Shown: piece by piece, positions 10,331 to 20,674 of the stretch
How the letters are laid out: every line of letters begins with the position of its first letter
Numbering within the stretch: position 1 is the first letter of the stretch
Assembly (NCBI GenBank): GCA_022592445.1
Contig: JABYQR010000335.1
Location: 1-46,888 of the forward strand
Direction of reading: 5' to 3'
DNA: 46,888 nt
From: Cytidiella melzeri
Lineage: Eukaryota > Basidiomycota > Agaricomycetes > Polyporales > Irpicaceae
Notes under the pieces: model-generated
The model's input: the letters and a program-made list of their open reading frames with translations, nothing else
Told to the model about the DNA's origin: nothing
Database searches by the model: none
Translations under genes and position numbers: made by a program

Positions 10331-10904
10331 CTTCTATGCTCATTTACCATCTTTTTCATTGTGCCATATTGTTATGTTTTATGTACTCTAGCTCTACACT
10401 GCATTGCATATTTCCAATAACTACCTAACATCACCTAATTGGGGCTGCCGACGTTTGCTGAAAGTCTTTGACATGATTGTCACACTGTGACAGATGTAGC
10501 GGGGAGTGTACTGGGCCTATCTTACTAATTGCTGAACCTGATACAGTGCTACTTATTTAGGCATGGTATGACAGAAAGAGAGAATTCAGAGAGCACGAAA
10601 CCTGTGTAGACCGTCTCTACCGGTGATTCTAGTGATTCTCCTTGACAAGGTTGTCCAAGCCGTTGTTGTCACCATCAATGTGGACGGGATTCCCGGGATT
10701 ACCAATGAGTCAACACTTGAGGTTAATCTCCCACCCAGTTGTCAGCACTAATCAAACTCCGCTAGGCACCGCTAGGCGCGGGCTGATGGTGGCAAACCAA
10801 GAGCTTGGTGGGGGACTTGGGTGATTGTGAGCTCCTCAACAGCTAGTCACATGGTAATCTTAGGCAATTGCATGGGACAATGAGTATGATTGAAGGGTAC
10901 ATAT
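10331..10904 (+). other. Non-coding tail and putative terminal repeat of the DDE transposon
   Basis: After the transposase C-terminus about 160 bp of AT-rich sequence follow. Then 10494-10525 shows GATGTAGCGGGGAGTGTACT plus GGGCCTATCTTA, shared with the upstream side of transposase copy B (30325-30344, continued at 33993-34003 beyond the hAT insertion). It is therefore a candidate terminal inverted repeat, possibly with a TA target. From 10527 to 10904 I see only a GC-rich unique stretch with no supportable gene. Confidence 0.45.
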
Positions 10905-11325
10905 TTCAGTATATAAGAGAGCACATATTTTAGTATATAAGACTGTTACGTAGTGTACAAAACTCACTGATGGCATTTTAAATCTTCCAATTCCCCCTTT
11001 CTAGTAAAGCTCTATTCATGCCTCTGTTCAGGCACTTTGTTTCTTGTGTTTGCACTGCTCACATACTCACAAATGCTTCACATCGTATCATGGTTACTTA
11101 GATTGTGTTTGGAACAGCTGCCCTTTCCCTTTTCTGGTAAAGCTCTATTTATATCTGTGCCATGCTATGCTTCTGTTTCCTTGGGTTTCTCAACTTACGC
11201 AGGCTTTGTCTTCTGTTTGTGCTGCTTGCATGCTCATACATGTTTTGCAGTGTATCATAGCTACTTAGATTGTGTTTGGAGCAGCTGCCCTTTCCCTTTT
11301 ACGGTAAAGCTCTATTTATACGGCC
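10905..11325 (+). repeat. Degenerate minisatellite, copy B
   Basis: Two to three tandem degenerate units share GTAAAGCTCTATTTATA, TTTGCACTGCT and TAGATTGTGTTTGGA. It matches copy A (60-375) over its whole length. An open frame continues into a short acidic coding-like scrap (11334-11465, EDTLHVKLDDEERNYQSTG) that I cannot identify. Confidence 0.65.
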
Positions 11326-11465
11326 TATGCGTACCAGAGCAGGTGTGGGTGCTGACTTTGAGGTGAGCAGCACTATTTCTATGCTGACTATCAAACAACA
11401 TACTGAGGACACTCTGCATGTTAAGCTTGACGATGAAGAGAGGAATTATCAATCAACAGGCTTGG

Positions 11466-12058
11466 TGTCATGGATGGCCTGACTAGCCCTTGATTTTCGC
11501 AATTTATCTCTTGTTTTTATCTATAAAACTCAGGGCTGCAGCTCAGTTGCAACCTTCTCTGCACAAACTCCTTTGCACGTCTATTAAGCGCCCGTATCAC
11601 GTGGCTTAGACGCTCCACACGGTCACATTACTTGCTACTACGTCACACTGGCATGTGACTTAGCTTAAGTAAGACCACATGGCTACAACCACATGGCTTA
11701 GCCCATAGCTAGGATTTGATGTCATAGATGACGTCCACATGGACTCCTTTTGTTCTTTCCTTATTGTTCTCTTCATGGAAGGATGTTCTCACAGATGTGG
11801 GAATGGAATACAATAGGTGGTCTCCTTTTAGATAGATTCTCTCACGAGTAGAGTTCTTGGCAAGGTCTAGACAATAGCTATTGTTCTCCTTTAGGTAGTT
11901 CTTTTGTTCTGCGTTCACACGGCTTCTTGCAAAGCCTGCCCTTAACATGGTCTGTGCGCAGGTCCCTGAAGTCTATGTAAGCAGCTGCATGTACGCTCCT
12001 AGCCCCCATCTCGACCTCTTGGTCTTTACTGGGCTAGGTAAGCAAACCCTCTCTTGTA
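11466..12058 (+). repeat. Displaced, inverted remainder of the Gypsy 5' LTR
   Basis: It begins TGTCATGGATGGCC (the LTR outer end) and ends at …TAAGCAAACCCTCTCTTGTA. This is exactly the piece missing from 8975-9140. It contains the reverse complement of the 79-codon LTR ORF. It is preceded by CTTGG (11461-11465), the inverted partner of the CCAAG duplication at 1959. Confidence 0.85.
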
Positions 12059-12190
12059 TTGATGCCAAACATCGGATGGCCATCCTTTGTTGGGTTCAAA
12101 GACATCCGACAAGCTGAAAGAGCATCATTGGTGCGCTTGAGGTGAGTCGTTGCATTGTTGAGAATGAAGACGTGCCTCATTCCGGAATAG
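12059..12190 (-). pseudogene. DDE transposase, central fragment (copy A)
   Basis: The minus-strand frame reads MRHVFILNNATTHLKRTNDALSA, then GHPMFGIN up to the inversion joint. The family motif around the second catalytic acid is FDNATTH. Here it reads LNNATTH, Asp to Asn, consistent with CpG decay (GAC to AAC). It continues in frame into 9141 onward if the inversion is reversed. Confidence 0.75.
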
Positions 12191-13080
12191 TTACAATTCC
12201 TGAAGAATGAAGAAGAATTACTCCAGTTCGCGCCAGCGCATTGATGCTTTTTCAGATGTGACCTTTTTGTCCCCCAAACTGTGGGAATTTGATGGGGTAA
12301 TACATGCGGTAATACATTTTGTGACAGTGTGGTGTAATGATTTGATGGTGTTTCATTTGCTTTGTTATTCACTCTACAAATGCGTGTGATGAGCTGAATC
12401 TCCCATCAAAAATCTGTTTTTGTTTTTTGTATTGAACACATGTACATGAATAGACACAAATTTTACATCATCAGATAGTCCTGCCCTTCAGCAACACACA
12501 GACATAAAAATCTTCTTGGTTGAACCCAACGTTGGGGATATACAGTCAATGTACTGATAAAAGCTGCTCAGACTCCGTTTGGAACCCCGCTGATCTTTTT
12601 CTTGCAGGTTATCACATGATTTTTGGCTATCCAGTTTGTACCTATCACATAGTTTTCAAGCAGCTGCTGCCGCATCGGGCCGATTTCCCCTCTCTCTGAT
12701 AGCAAACCTTATAATAGTCAGTAGGTAACGCTCCACCCCACAGATAAACCTGATTTAGAGAATTCGGACCTTCCCAATGTTCCAACCCTGTGAAATGTGC
12801 ATTTGTCAACCACTCTGCAATTTCAAGTACACTTGGTTGGCTTGCAGGCTATCTTCTTGTGTTGCATGCATGACTCAGTGGTTAATTACTCAGTGGCTGT
12901 AATTTTGACGCATCTAGATGGCTGACGAAAGTCTTCGCATTTGCAGTGAAACACATGCTATAGCCAGCAATGTATGTGCAGTTGTGGTAAATTCTACTTC
13001 ATTTTGGTCTAAAGCATAGTATTTGGATGCTAGTTTGTAATCTGCTGTGTACGGATATGAACAACGGTAGCTATGTGTAT
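12191..13080 (-). other. Interval with one unidentified coding scrap
   Basis: On the minus strand, about 12860-12690 is open for some 55 codons (EIAEWLTNAHFTGLEHWEG, then LWGGALPTDYYKVCYQREG) and then runs into stops. It looks like a decayed exon, but I cannot place the family. The rest is AT-rich with no supportable gene. Confidence 0.35.
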
Positions 13081-13084
13081 TCTG

Positions 13085-14270
13085 TTAATTATCTCTAAAT
13101 ACAGCATCTGCTGAGAAGGTCTCAATATTAGTGAGGAAAGCGTTTGCAGCTGATTTAGTTTGTCGCAGCCGTGACTTCCATTCACGGTTGGACACCGGGG
13201 TTGCTGTTCCTTCAACAATGTCCTTTAATCGTTTCTGAAACCAGTTCTCTGCCTCCTCAGACGCACCAAGTATGTCCCCAATTACGCAACTGACACGGTG
13301 CTCCAACGTTGTGACTTCGTAATTTGATCGACTTCTGCACCTCGTGAGTTTGTATGGGTTTGCGGTTTTGAGGTCATACAATATTGCCAAGAACAGGGTA
13401 AACTACCCCGTCATTGAGATATGGTGAGAGAGGTGGTGAAGGTGGGTGAGTCTTGTCCCTGGTAATCTAATGCAACACCACACACTGATTGTGCACACGC
13501 CTTCTTCGCATGCATGCAAATGCTCAACACTTGTTGATATATCGAACGGCAAACAGTCCACTCACCTTGATGCAAGCAGTACAAGCCTTGATAACAAAGA
13601 TTGCTGGCCAATTCCCTTAGATGCTGTGGTCTGCGTGAGTGTTTGTTATGTGAGTACACTTCGTAAGTCAGACGCACCAAGTAAGCCCAACACGGTCCTC
13701 CAACGTTGTGACTTCGTAATTTGATCGACTTCTGTACCTTGTGATTTGTCTGGGTTTGCGGTATCGAGGTCGTACAATATTGCCAACAACAGGGTAAACT
13801 ACCCTGTCGTTGAGATATGGTGAAAGGGTGGCAAAGTCAGGTGAGGAGAGGTTCACAATGAGATACCGCAAGTCAATCAGCATGCTGATCCAATTGCTTA
13901 ACAGGTTGGCCCGCGCTTGCGGTCTGGTGTTAAGGTTAGGCGCCATCAGTTGACTCCTGGTTCTTGCGCGCTCTCTCTCCCCCTCCAGCACCCAAATTCC
14001 GGCCCAGGCTTGCGGTCCGGTGTTAAGCGTAGGCGCCATCAGTGAAGCTTCGACTTGTTGTTCTTGCCCTCTCACTCGCTCTCTGCAGCCCCTGCATTCT
14101 TGGTCTTGGTCTTGGTCTCTCTCTCTTGCTCTCCCACCTCTCCACGGTTTATGTTGCACGAGAGGGTAGTGTACCCTCTTGTGTACTGTACCGCATTCAT
14201 CCTTTTCTGTCTCACCCTCTCTTCTGTGTGCAACTCGACACAGATGAACCCGCAACAAATTCCTCACCAC
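13085..14270 (-). pseudogene. Duplicated unidentified gene fragment
   Basis: Two minus-strand open stretches share a homologous core. The upstream one (14270-13668) includes LSPYLNDRVVYPVVGNIVRP and SRSNYEVTTLEDRVG. The downstream one (13390-13085) has SRSNYEVTTLEHRVS and then continues as a helical region ending NAFLTNIETFSADAVF. The DNA duplication runs 13259-13445 against 13669-13850 (about 400-bp offset). A further duplicated module encoding MAP(T/N)LNT(G/R)PQA lies near 13913-14075. Neither copy is intact. The family is not recognised. Confidence 0.4.
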
Positions 14271-15248
14271 TCACATTCCCTTCAGCCGCTCACTGCACAC
14301 CAATATCACCTACAACAACAAATTTGCTGCTATCTTCTCTGCCATTGGCCTGTTCGCCAACCATGATTGCTCGATCTGATGAAACCCGATCCGAGCATGA
14401 CGTGGGAGCGAGCACGATCATGTTGTTCTCGAGTTGTATTGTTGTAGAGTGTGGTTGGCATGCACAGCGTGTGCCGGAGTCTTGGGGTTGAGGAAGAAGA
14501 CTACAGAGGGAAAAGGTTCGTGTTGTTTTGCAAGACGACGTACAGCTAATGGCGATTTCCTATGAGGTCGACAACGGAGTGTGCACTCTCGATGTGTCCT
14601 GTCATCAGCCAGTCTTTTGTGAGGCAGGATGGAGCTGGATAGCTGGAAAATGATTTGCGGGTGTTTCCAGCAGAGTACTGCATCTGAAGAGTATGCGAGT
14701 TGTGTTCATGAACTAGCATCAAGTTACTCTGGCTGCAGAATGTAGTGTACATACCCTTGCAATTGGGATAATATTATACATCATCCAGTTTTCCCTCTAC
14801 GCTACAAATAGCTTGCTTGATCTCAATACAATATCCTGTCATCCCATCTCCTTATACTTTTGACATGCGCCACTCGGATTTCTGTATATTAAGTTCTTTA
14901 CCTGAGAAATTGTCATCAGGCTGCAATAGCTGTCCTCATATTTGCACTCCCTTCGTTCACGTGCACGCGAGCACCCTGTGTACCCAGACCTTGCTTGTAC
15001 CCACTGTGTCTCAAAAGTCAGGATGACAAAATCAAGGGGTTGGCAATGTTTTTATTTTATTTTCAGTATTGTTATTTGTCGGCAAAGCCAGGGAGGGTAC
15101 ATGCCGAGGTACTATGCACACAGTAGAGTATGCACAACGGGGAGATTGAAAGTCAAAACACGCGATACGCGCAGTGAAAGTACACAACTTAGTAAACGAT
15201 GAGGGTGAGCAATGAATCCACTTCCTCGGTGGTTGGTGCAAGAAGCCT
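14271..15248. other. Interval without a supportable gene
   Basis: Several short open frames on both strands overlap each other without conserved motifs or splice structure. I see no repeat match to the other elements in this window. Confidence 0.3.
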
Positions 15249-15302
15249 TCGGACACTTCGTAAAGCAGTCACATTGACCGTGTGACTCATTACGAAGTGT
15301 CT
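15249..15302. repeat. Short inverted repeat (hairpin)
   Basis: CGGACACTTCGTAAAGCAGT pairs imperfectly with its inverted copy ending TTACGAAGTGTCTG. The arms are about 24 bp with a loop of about 6 bp. Confidence 0.6.
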
Positions 15303-16062
15303 GAGAGCGGCGTTGCCACGAGCAAAGACAACAGCATTGAGGAAAACGCACTTTACGGTGGGACTCGATGTTATGCAGAGCGGGGAGGAGACGCGTCCAA
15401 GTTCTTGTCTAATATGCCGGCATCGTAAACCCATTTGCTGTCCTGCATTGTATCCCTGTTGGCAGTAGTGTCCTCCGCATTGTGAAGAGCTCCTTGGGCC
15501 AGCACAACATGTTCCAACCCAATCGTCATTCGCGGACTCAGACGATGCAGGATCGTGTCAGGCTGTTTGCCACCGTCACCTGTAGTTGGTATGTCTCGCT
15601 CGGGAATTCTTCCGTTGTCAGTTCGCCTTCCTTCCAACCGCGGCACTTCCAGGAGACACAAGCAGAAATCCACTTACTGGGAGGCTCCGGCTCAGCTTTT
15701 CTAGCAGTCAACCCGTCTGGTTCAAACGCGAATTGTATGACTTTAGGGGCACAATTTAGAGTCCTGCTCATGTCTGAGGTGCGTCAAACCCGCGAGCATG
15801 TTGATCACTTACTTACCGGACGTATTGGGAGCCTATAGCGACCCCTTTGTCCCCGTCCTCATCTCGACGTGCCCCACTTTCTTCAACCTCCTCTGACTCT
15901 TTGTTTCCCTCCTCACCATCCCCGTCAATCTTGTTTTGCTCGACTTCCTCCTCAACTCCTTGCGTTTCCGGAAATGGATCCATCGCAATGTTGGCGAGGG
16001 CGACTAGTAGATAGGTAGTGCTGCAAAGAGCAGCTAAGCGCGGTAAGTCAGGTATATCCTCC
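15303..16062 (-). other. Interval with weak minus-strand coding scraps
   Basis: Minus-strand open stretches lie at 15771-15538 (PPSKWISACVSWKCRGW), 15673-15371 and 15434-15189, each in a different frame. They may be pieces of one decayed gene. An acidic frame (DGDGEEGNKESEEVEESGAR) spans 16130-15813. None is recognisable. Confidence 0.3.
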
Positions 16063-16200
16063 TGCGCCACAAAGCGTAACTTGGTGCTGACAGGCCAGAG
16101 CTTACGTCCTCTTTTGATAATGACGTGCAAAAACGCGGGTCTTGTTCAAAAGAGGACGTAAGTTTTTGCCTGTCAGCACCGAGTTGCGCTTTGTGGCGCA
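16063..16200. repeat. Long inverted repeat, 55-bp arms
   Basis: Arm 16063-16117 (starting TGCGCCACAAAGCG, ending CTTTTGA) is matched by its reverse complement at 16146-16200 (TCAAAAGAGGACGTAAG … CTTTGTGGCGCA) with a few mismatches. The loop is 28 bp. It would form a stable hairpin in DNA or RNA. There is no transposase or terminal duplication that I can assign. Confidence 0.8.
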
Positions 16201-16381
16201 TAAGGACATTGTCCCTCTGTTTTCCTCCCGCCTCTCACCTCCATACACTTGATGGTAAGAGTCAACGCCGTGTACACATGCATGGGTGCTATCATCCTGT
16301 GTTCGTAATATGGGCTTGTGCATTCTGCATTATATGCCTAACACCTTGCCTCGAACGTAGTCAGCATATCCAATTCGTCTG

Positions 16382-16725
16382 GGTCTGCCTGATATTGCTG
16401 ATGCGCTTGACATGGTACTGGTCAATGCCCCATATAGGCTCAACTTCGAGGAGTAAAAGGTGCGTGCGGTCGTGCATGTCTAAGGTTACAAAATAACTGA
16501 CATGCGGCCATGCCAGCCTAGAACCTCAATCTTACAACCCTCGCCACAATACTGAACAGCATCATAGCGTCGGACATTCCAGCAGTGATCAGTTCCCTGC
16601 CGCAGGATGCGCAGGACACCCTCATAAGTACTTGTACAAGGGCATGGCTATGTCTGGGTGGGGCGACTTTAGCGGTAGTGTGCTTCTGGGATGGCATGAG
16701 AAGGCGCGTTTGTCTTTACTCAGGC
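16382..16725 (+). pseudogene. ARPC5: ARPC5 (Arp2/3 complex 16-kDa subunit) relic
   Basis: The downstream piece (16525-16700) reads LTTLATILNSIIASDIPAVI, then SSLPQDAQDTL, and after a 1-nt shift near 16624 KYLYKGMAMSGWGDFSG and SVLLGWHEK. This matches the conserved C-terminal region of Arp2/3 subunit 5, which nucleates branched actin. An upstream exon (16390-16435, DIADALDMVLVNAPY) fits the preceding region and is followed by a 57-nt GTGCGT…CCAG interval (16460-16516) with an AACTGAC-like branch site. Frame mismatch at the splice, a TAA just before it, the frameshift and a non-matching C-terminus mark a pseudogene. I did not find the N-terminal exons. Host actin genes are essential, so an intact copy should exist elsewhere. 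Confidence 0.7.
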
Positions 16726-16739
16726 ATGTTACGGTGGCT

Positions 16740-17153
16740 TATGGATTATTCGTCATCTCGATTTAGTTGACCGAGGCCGCAGGGACTGGATACATTGTCA
16801 AAGCAAAGACAGACAGGACGATCATATAACGGCCGACAGACGCAACTTGTACTATACGAAACAAGCCAAAGACATTGTTTTCATGCATCCGGCTCATTGG
16901 GTTAGGATGCACGCAGCGACGCGGACTTGCGTGAGGTTATATGCCACAATCATCTCCCTGGACCGTAGCCCCCCGGACAAGACTACAAGTGAGTCGGTAA
17001 TCATCATTGCTTGGATAGACGTGGACTTGTAGACGCCCTCAATCCTTCACTTTTCCTGCGCAAAGTCTGGTTATGGGTTTCGTTGTGGCTGGCCTCAAAC
17101 AGCTACCCGCAGGCTTCATGCGCAAGCCATCAATACATTGCTCCAATGAATGT
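16740..17153. other. Interval without a supportable gene
   Basis: It lies between the ARPC5 relic and the 3' end of the acetyltransferase-like gene. The overlapping plus-strand frames here are shadows without conserved motifs. Confidence 0.3.
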
Positions 17154-18596
17154 TCAAGCTTCAAGTGCAGATGCCATAGCAAAATGCATCTGCGCGACAA
17201 ACTCCTCCATAAACGGCTTGTCAACCATGCCCGTTCCCCACGTATACGAGAAACTGACTGTCCCCGAGGGTGAGCCCGCGACGTTCACGTTGATCTGACC
17301 GCACACGGCGTTGTTCTGCCCGAAACACACCTCGTCAATCTGCCATCGTCCATCGCTGACTTTCGGCATGACCCCAGTGTTGGACAACTCAAACGTCTTC
17401 CCGCGCTTCTTCCCCAACTGGTTCGCAAAATACTTTGCGGCTATACCTAGGGAGTACATATACTTGATCGTCCCGACGACCTGTCGTGTGTCCTCGAGAC
17501 CTGATTGGAGTGACGTCTTGAAGTCTGCTGCCATCTTCCACGGGAACGTCGCTTTGGTGAGTGGGTATTGAACATCGCGAATAATAGGCGGGAATGAGTG
17601 GTAGCCTGATACTTGGTCGCATATGTCCAAAGCAGACGTGCCCGTGAACCGTCGAAGGGATACCAGGACAACCGTCGAGAACGTCTTGTACTTTTGCAGG
17701 TTGTTGTAAATCCTGTCTTCATATGTTTTGATTAAATGAGATAGGACGCACAAAGCCAGAGTGTGCAGGAATGATGTGAGAGTGCAGCCGTTCTGACGAC
17801 ACAAATTCACAAGTCGCTTTGCGTGCTCTGCTGGAAGCTTCCGCAGACGCACCTCGTTACTGATGTCATTGACAGAGATGACAGGGCTGGCTGTCCATGC
17901 GGCGTAGACACGCTGCCAGGATGCTGGGGTGAACGTATTGTACAGAGCTTGGAAGAAAGTCTTCCATGACACGGCGGTGTTGGTGCGCTCCTCTGTAGTT
18001 GGTAAGAGAGTAAGCTCGAGAGGAACATCGACTATGAAAGATTCCTCTGGTGCTTTTGAGACATCTTCGTGGTTAAGAGCAGAGACCAACGCGTGATGAA
18101 GCGCATGTCCGCTTTGGCCGTCTCCGATGGAATGTGACCAGGCAAAAACCACTGTGTTATTGTCGTGAACGATAACGCGCCAAAGAGGTTTCTCTACGTC
18201 CCTTGGTAGACTCGTGTGCAGTTCCATCGTATAGACATCTTGCAAGGTCTTGCAAGGATACTTGTGATATTCGAGCACGTCACTGAGGTTGACAAAAAGT
18301 AATCGAACAAGATAAAACGGGCCAGTGGCGTAGTCACCCGCTATCTGGATGCATAGTGCCGGGAGCGCCAGAATGACGCGTTTGAGAGCGTGGAGGACGG
18401 TCGGCTTGCTGAGCTCGTCGCCTGTAGCGGTGTATTATTTTGCAGACACCACAAGGCAGGTGTCAAACCCGCCGTCGCATCGTGTAGTGTGGTATGATTC
18501 CATGAGGCCTACATATGAAATCATTAGCAAACATTGCTCTGACACGGTTAGCATGAACACCGTACCAGCATTTCTCACTGTATTTGGCGGATGCAT
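17154..18596 (-). pseudogene. Alcohol acetyltransferase-like (condensation-fold) protein, one nonsense codon
   Basis: I model exon 1 at 18596-18566 (MHPPNTVRNAG), a 57-nt intron 18565-18509 (GTACGG…CTAAT…GTAG), and exon 2 at 18508-17154, about 461 codons in total. This is close to the usual size of fungal alcohol acetyltransferase-like proteins. The acyl-CoA transfer motif HSIGDG (HxxxDG) is clear. The C-terminal part has FSYTWGTGMVDKPFMEEF. The frame is continuous from exon 2 except for TAA at 18437-18435, between TCLVVSAK and YTATGDELSKP, exactly where family members read on without a gap. It could be a fresh pseudogene or a base-call error. If translation starts at the first Met after the stop (18278), about 100 N-terminal residues are lost. 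Expected activity is acetyl-CoA-dependent esterification of an alcohol, substrate unknown. Confidence 0.72.
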
Positions 18597-18708
18597 TGAG
18601 GTCGATACGCGGCTGAGCAATTCTTTCCTCATGACAAACCAGAAGGTTTTCAGTGGCAATCAGCAGGTATTTGGAGTAGTAAAATTAGAGAACTACTCAA
18701 CGGTCCTT

Positions 18709-20350
18709 GCGGTGATACGCCCGGAAATTGGCTAGGCGTGGAGACCCGGCAGCAGCCCACCATTTGCGCGGCCCGCGTCATCCTGAGCGGCAAGTCCCTC
18801 CACTTTCCCAGCGTCACGGGCACAAGGAGTTCTCCAAGGTCACGAGGAGTCCGCCGAGGATCCGAGGACTTGACAAGGAGCAACGCGCCGGAAACATCCG
18901 AGGCCGAGGAATCGCACCAAACTCTGACTCACAGACACGCCCCTTTTGCATCGGAGCATGGGCCGGCCAGCCACCAAGTGTTTCGGACGCGGGTCGGACC
19001 AACAATAGAAGAAACTTGACGCGCGAAACCCGTTTCAGGAAGACTCCTATCACGCCACGCTGTGCAACTCCTGACGGCGCCTCATCACCTGCTCGCGACG
19101 GTTGGCGCCTCTTCAGCGCAAGGGCGCGCGCCGCTATTCCGCGTTGACCAACGCTGTGTCCCACCGGGCGTCGACTCGCTGGACATTTTGCCTCCGCAGA
19201 TGGAATCCCCAGAGTTCACTTTACGCTTTGCGTTCGCGTCGAGGGAGTCTCTTCGCGCCCATAGCTGTAGCTTCTTCTGCGTTGTCTCACTGCGACTTCT
19301 TCCACGTTTATGTCTGCTGCGTCTACCAATGACAACCCGCCTCGAGTCTGCCGTTACTGTCCCACCGTTCCCCACCTACCCGACGGTTGCTACCCTTACC
19401 GCCCGCGCCCGCGCGAGGTTGTACGCCGTTACCCCATCATCCCTGCGCCCACGCCACCGCCAGAACCCTCGGTAGCGCCTACGGTCTCCTCTGAGAGATC
19501 TACTCCTAAACCACCCTCGCCAGCGCAGTCCGTCGCCTCCGTCGCGGACTCGCTTGATAACTGTTCCTATTGCGACACTCAGAGCGACCACCCAATTCCC
19601 CTACGTTCAGGACCTTTCGTCCCGCTCGACTGCGATTGCCCGCGCGCGCCGCACCCAGATTGTTGGCTGTCCCCAGACTTTGAAGGCGAGGACAACGAGT
19701 GCGAACTAATGCAGTTCAATCTTACCAGCTCTACCAACGTCGTTGTTGGCCACGCATTCGCCTGCAATACGCACCGCCGTTCGGGAAGTGTTGTTCTACA
19801 CTACCGCCCCCGCGCGCAGTCTGTCGAGTCAAATTGACTGCAATCTTACATAGCCTTGCGCTGCGACACGCGCTCCATTAGTTTATCTTCCTCTACGGTT
19901 CCTTTCAGCTTTGTTACACTGCGTTTACTTTTTAAACTGCGTTATTGCGTTGTGTTTCACCTTCACTGCGTCGAGCTTACTGCGTTCACTTTCACTGCGC
20001 CCGCGTTTTACAGCAACTTCTTCATCTTCACCAGCGACCGCGTTTTGTGTTCGAGATTCATACTGCGCCTGCGTTTATCATCTCCGTCTCTCCGCGCGCC
20101 GTTTTCCTACAAGTCGCGACATCTCCCGCGCGTTCTCTTTGAGCCGCGCTATAACTCTTTCGCTTTCACCGCGCCGACTTGCCCTTTTACCCGCGATTTG
20201 CGTGGTAGTTGCCAGTCTAACTCCCTTCATATAAACTTTATCACAAAAACCTTGTTGCTCTTTTAGCACAGATAAAACTAGGACTCTAAGACCACCTCGC
20301 ACACTTCAACACTTCCGCGCTTCCACACCTTTACACTTCTATTGCCACTT
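18709..20350 (+). mobile_element. Candidate non-autonomous element sharing an end with the 37633-39483 insertion
   Basis: The left end GCGGTGATACGCCCGGAAAT is identical to the minus-strand start of the insertion inside the Copia element (39483 downward). Both carry later tracts dense in the word ACTGCG(T/C)T (here 19930-20060). The right end is not defined; about 20350 is an estimate where the pyrimidine-rich ACTGCG/CGCG tracts stop. It lies directly upstream of the acetyltransferase-like gene. Two short blocks of similarity plus composition are the only evidence. Confidence 0.4.
19310..19837 (+). CDS. Hypothetical Pro-rich, Cys-paired protein
   Basis: ATG at 19310 opens 175 codons. Features seen are CRYC near residue 15, a Pro/Arg-rich segment (PYRPRPREVV; PAPTPPPEPS), a Ser-rich linker, then CSYCDTQ and CDCPRAPHPDCW (possible metal-binding pairs), and an acidic patch (DFEGEDNECEL). 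It lies inside the candidate element at 18709. I do not recognise a family, and GC-rich composition alone could keep this frame open. Confidence 0.35.
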   Translation: MSAASTNDNPPRVCRYCPTVPHLPDGCYPYRPRPREVVRRYPIIPAPTPPPEPSVAPTVSSERSTPKPPSPAQSVASVADSLDNCSYCDTQSDHPIPLRSGPFVPLDCDCPRAPHPDCWLSPDFEGEDNECELMQFNLTSSTNVVVGHAFACNTHRRSGSVVLHYRPRAQSVESN

Positions 20351-20674
20351 CGTGGTTGGTTGTGTTGTCTTTCAGGTTGTTCTTATTTTGAAGCGTGACT
20401 CAGTGTCTCAGTGGTGAAAATGATTTATGAATGCTCAAGTTGCGCATTGACTCAGCCTGTGCAGTCACGGTTGCGCATGCCGACTCGTCGCGGTTGCAGT
20501 TTATCGTCGGCAAGATGTCCCCGGATTGATTGCCTGTCTTGATGCGCCGTCACCGGCCGCCGGGCAATTGGCAGAGGTCTATTCGAAACACTCATCTTCC
20601 GCTGCAGCCGCGGGCTGGTTCAAGGTCACAAGGAGTGTAGTCTCTGGCGTATTGCCTCAATTCCATTGTCTAGC

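Larger units (their letters stand above)
9141..12058. other. Inverted segment (about 2.9 kb)
   Basis: Both ends are mosaic. The left junction joins Gypsy LTR (…TATGTAGTA) to DDE-transposase sequence (TCAAGCAGAGC). The right junction, read on the minus strand, joins transposase (GGCATCAA) to LTR (TACAAGAG). Flipping the segment reconnects an LTR of about 757 bp (the intact solo copy is 756 bp). It puts 5 bp CTTGG (11461-11465) on the outer side of that LTR as CCAAG, the duplication found at 1959-1963. It also joins the transposase in frame (FGIKQSTPAGQRKVRVQMAN). Few-base duplications at the joints (TA, TCAA) look like end-joining repair. Confidence 0.85.

Noticed and set aside
19856..20266. 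Plus-strand ORF of 136 codons rich in Phe, Leu, Ser and Arg
   Set aside because: It comes from the low-complexity ACTGCGTTCACTTTC-type tract. Overlapping frames are equally open and no motif is present.
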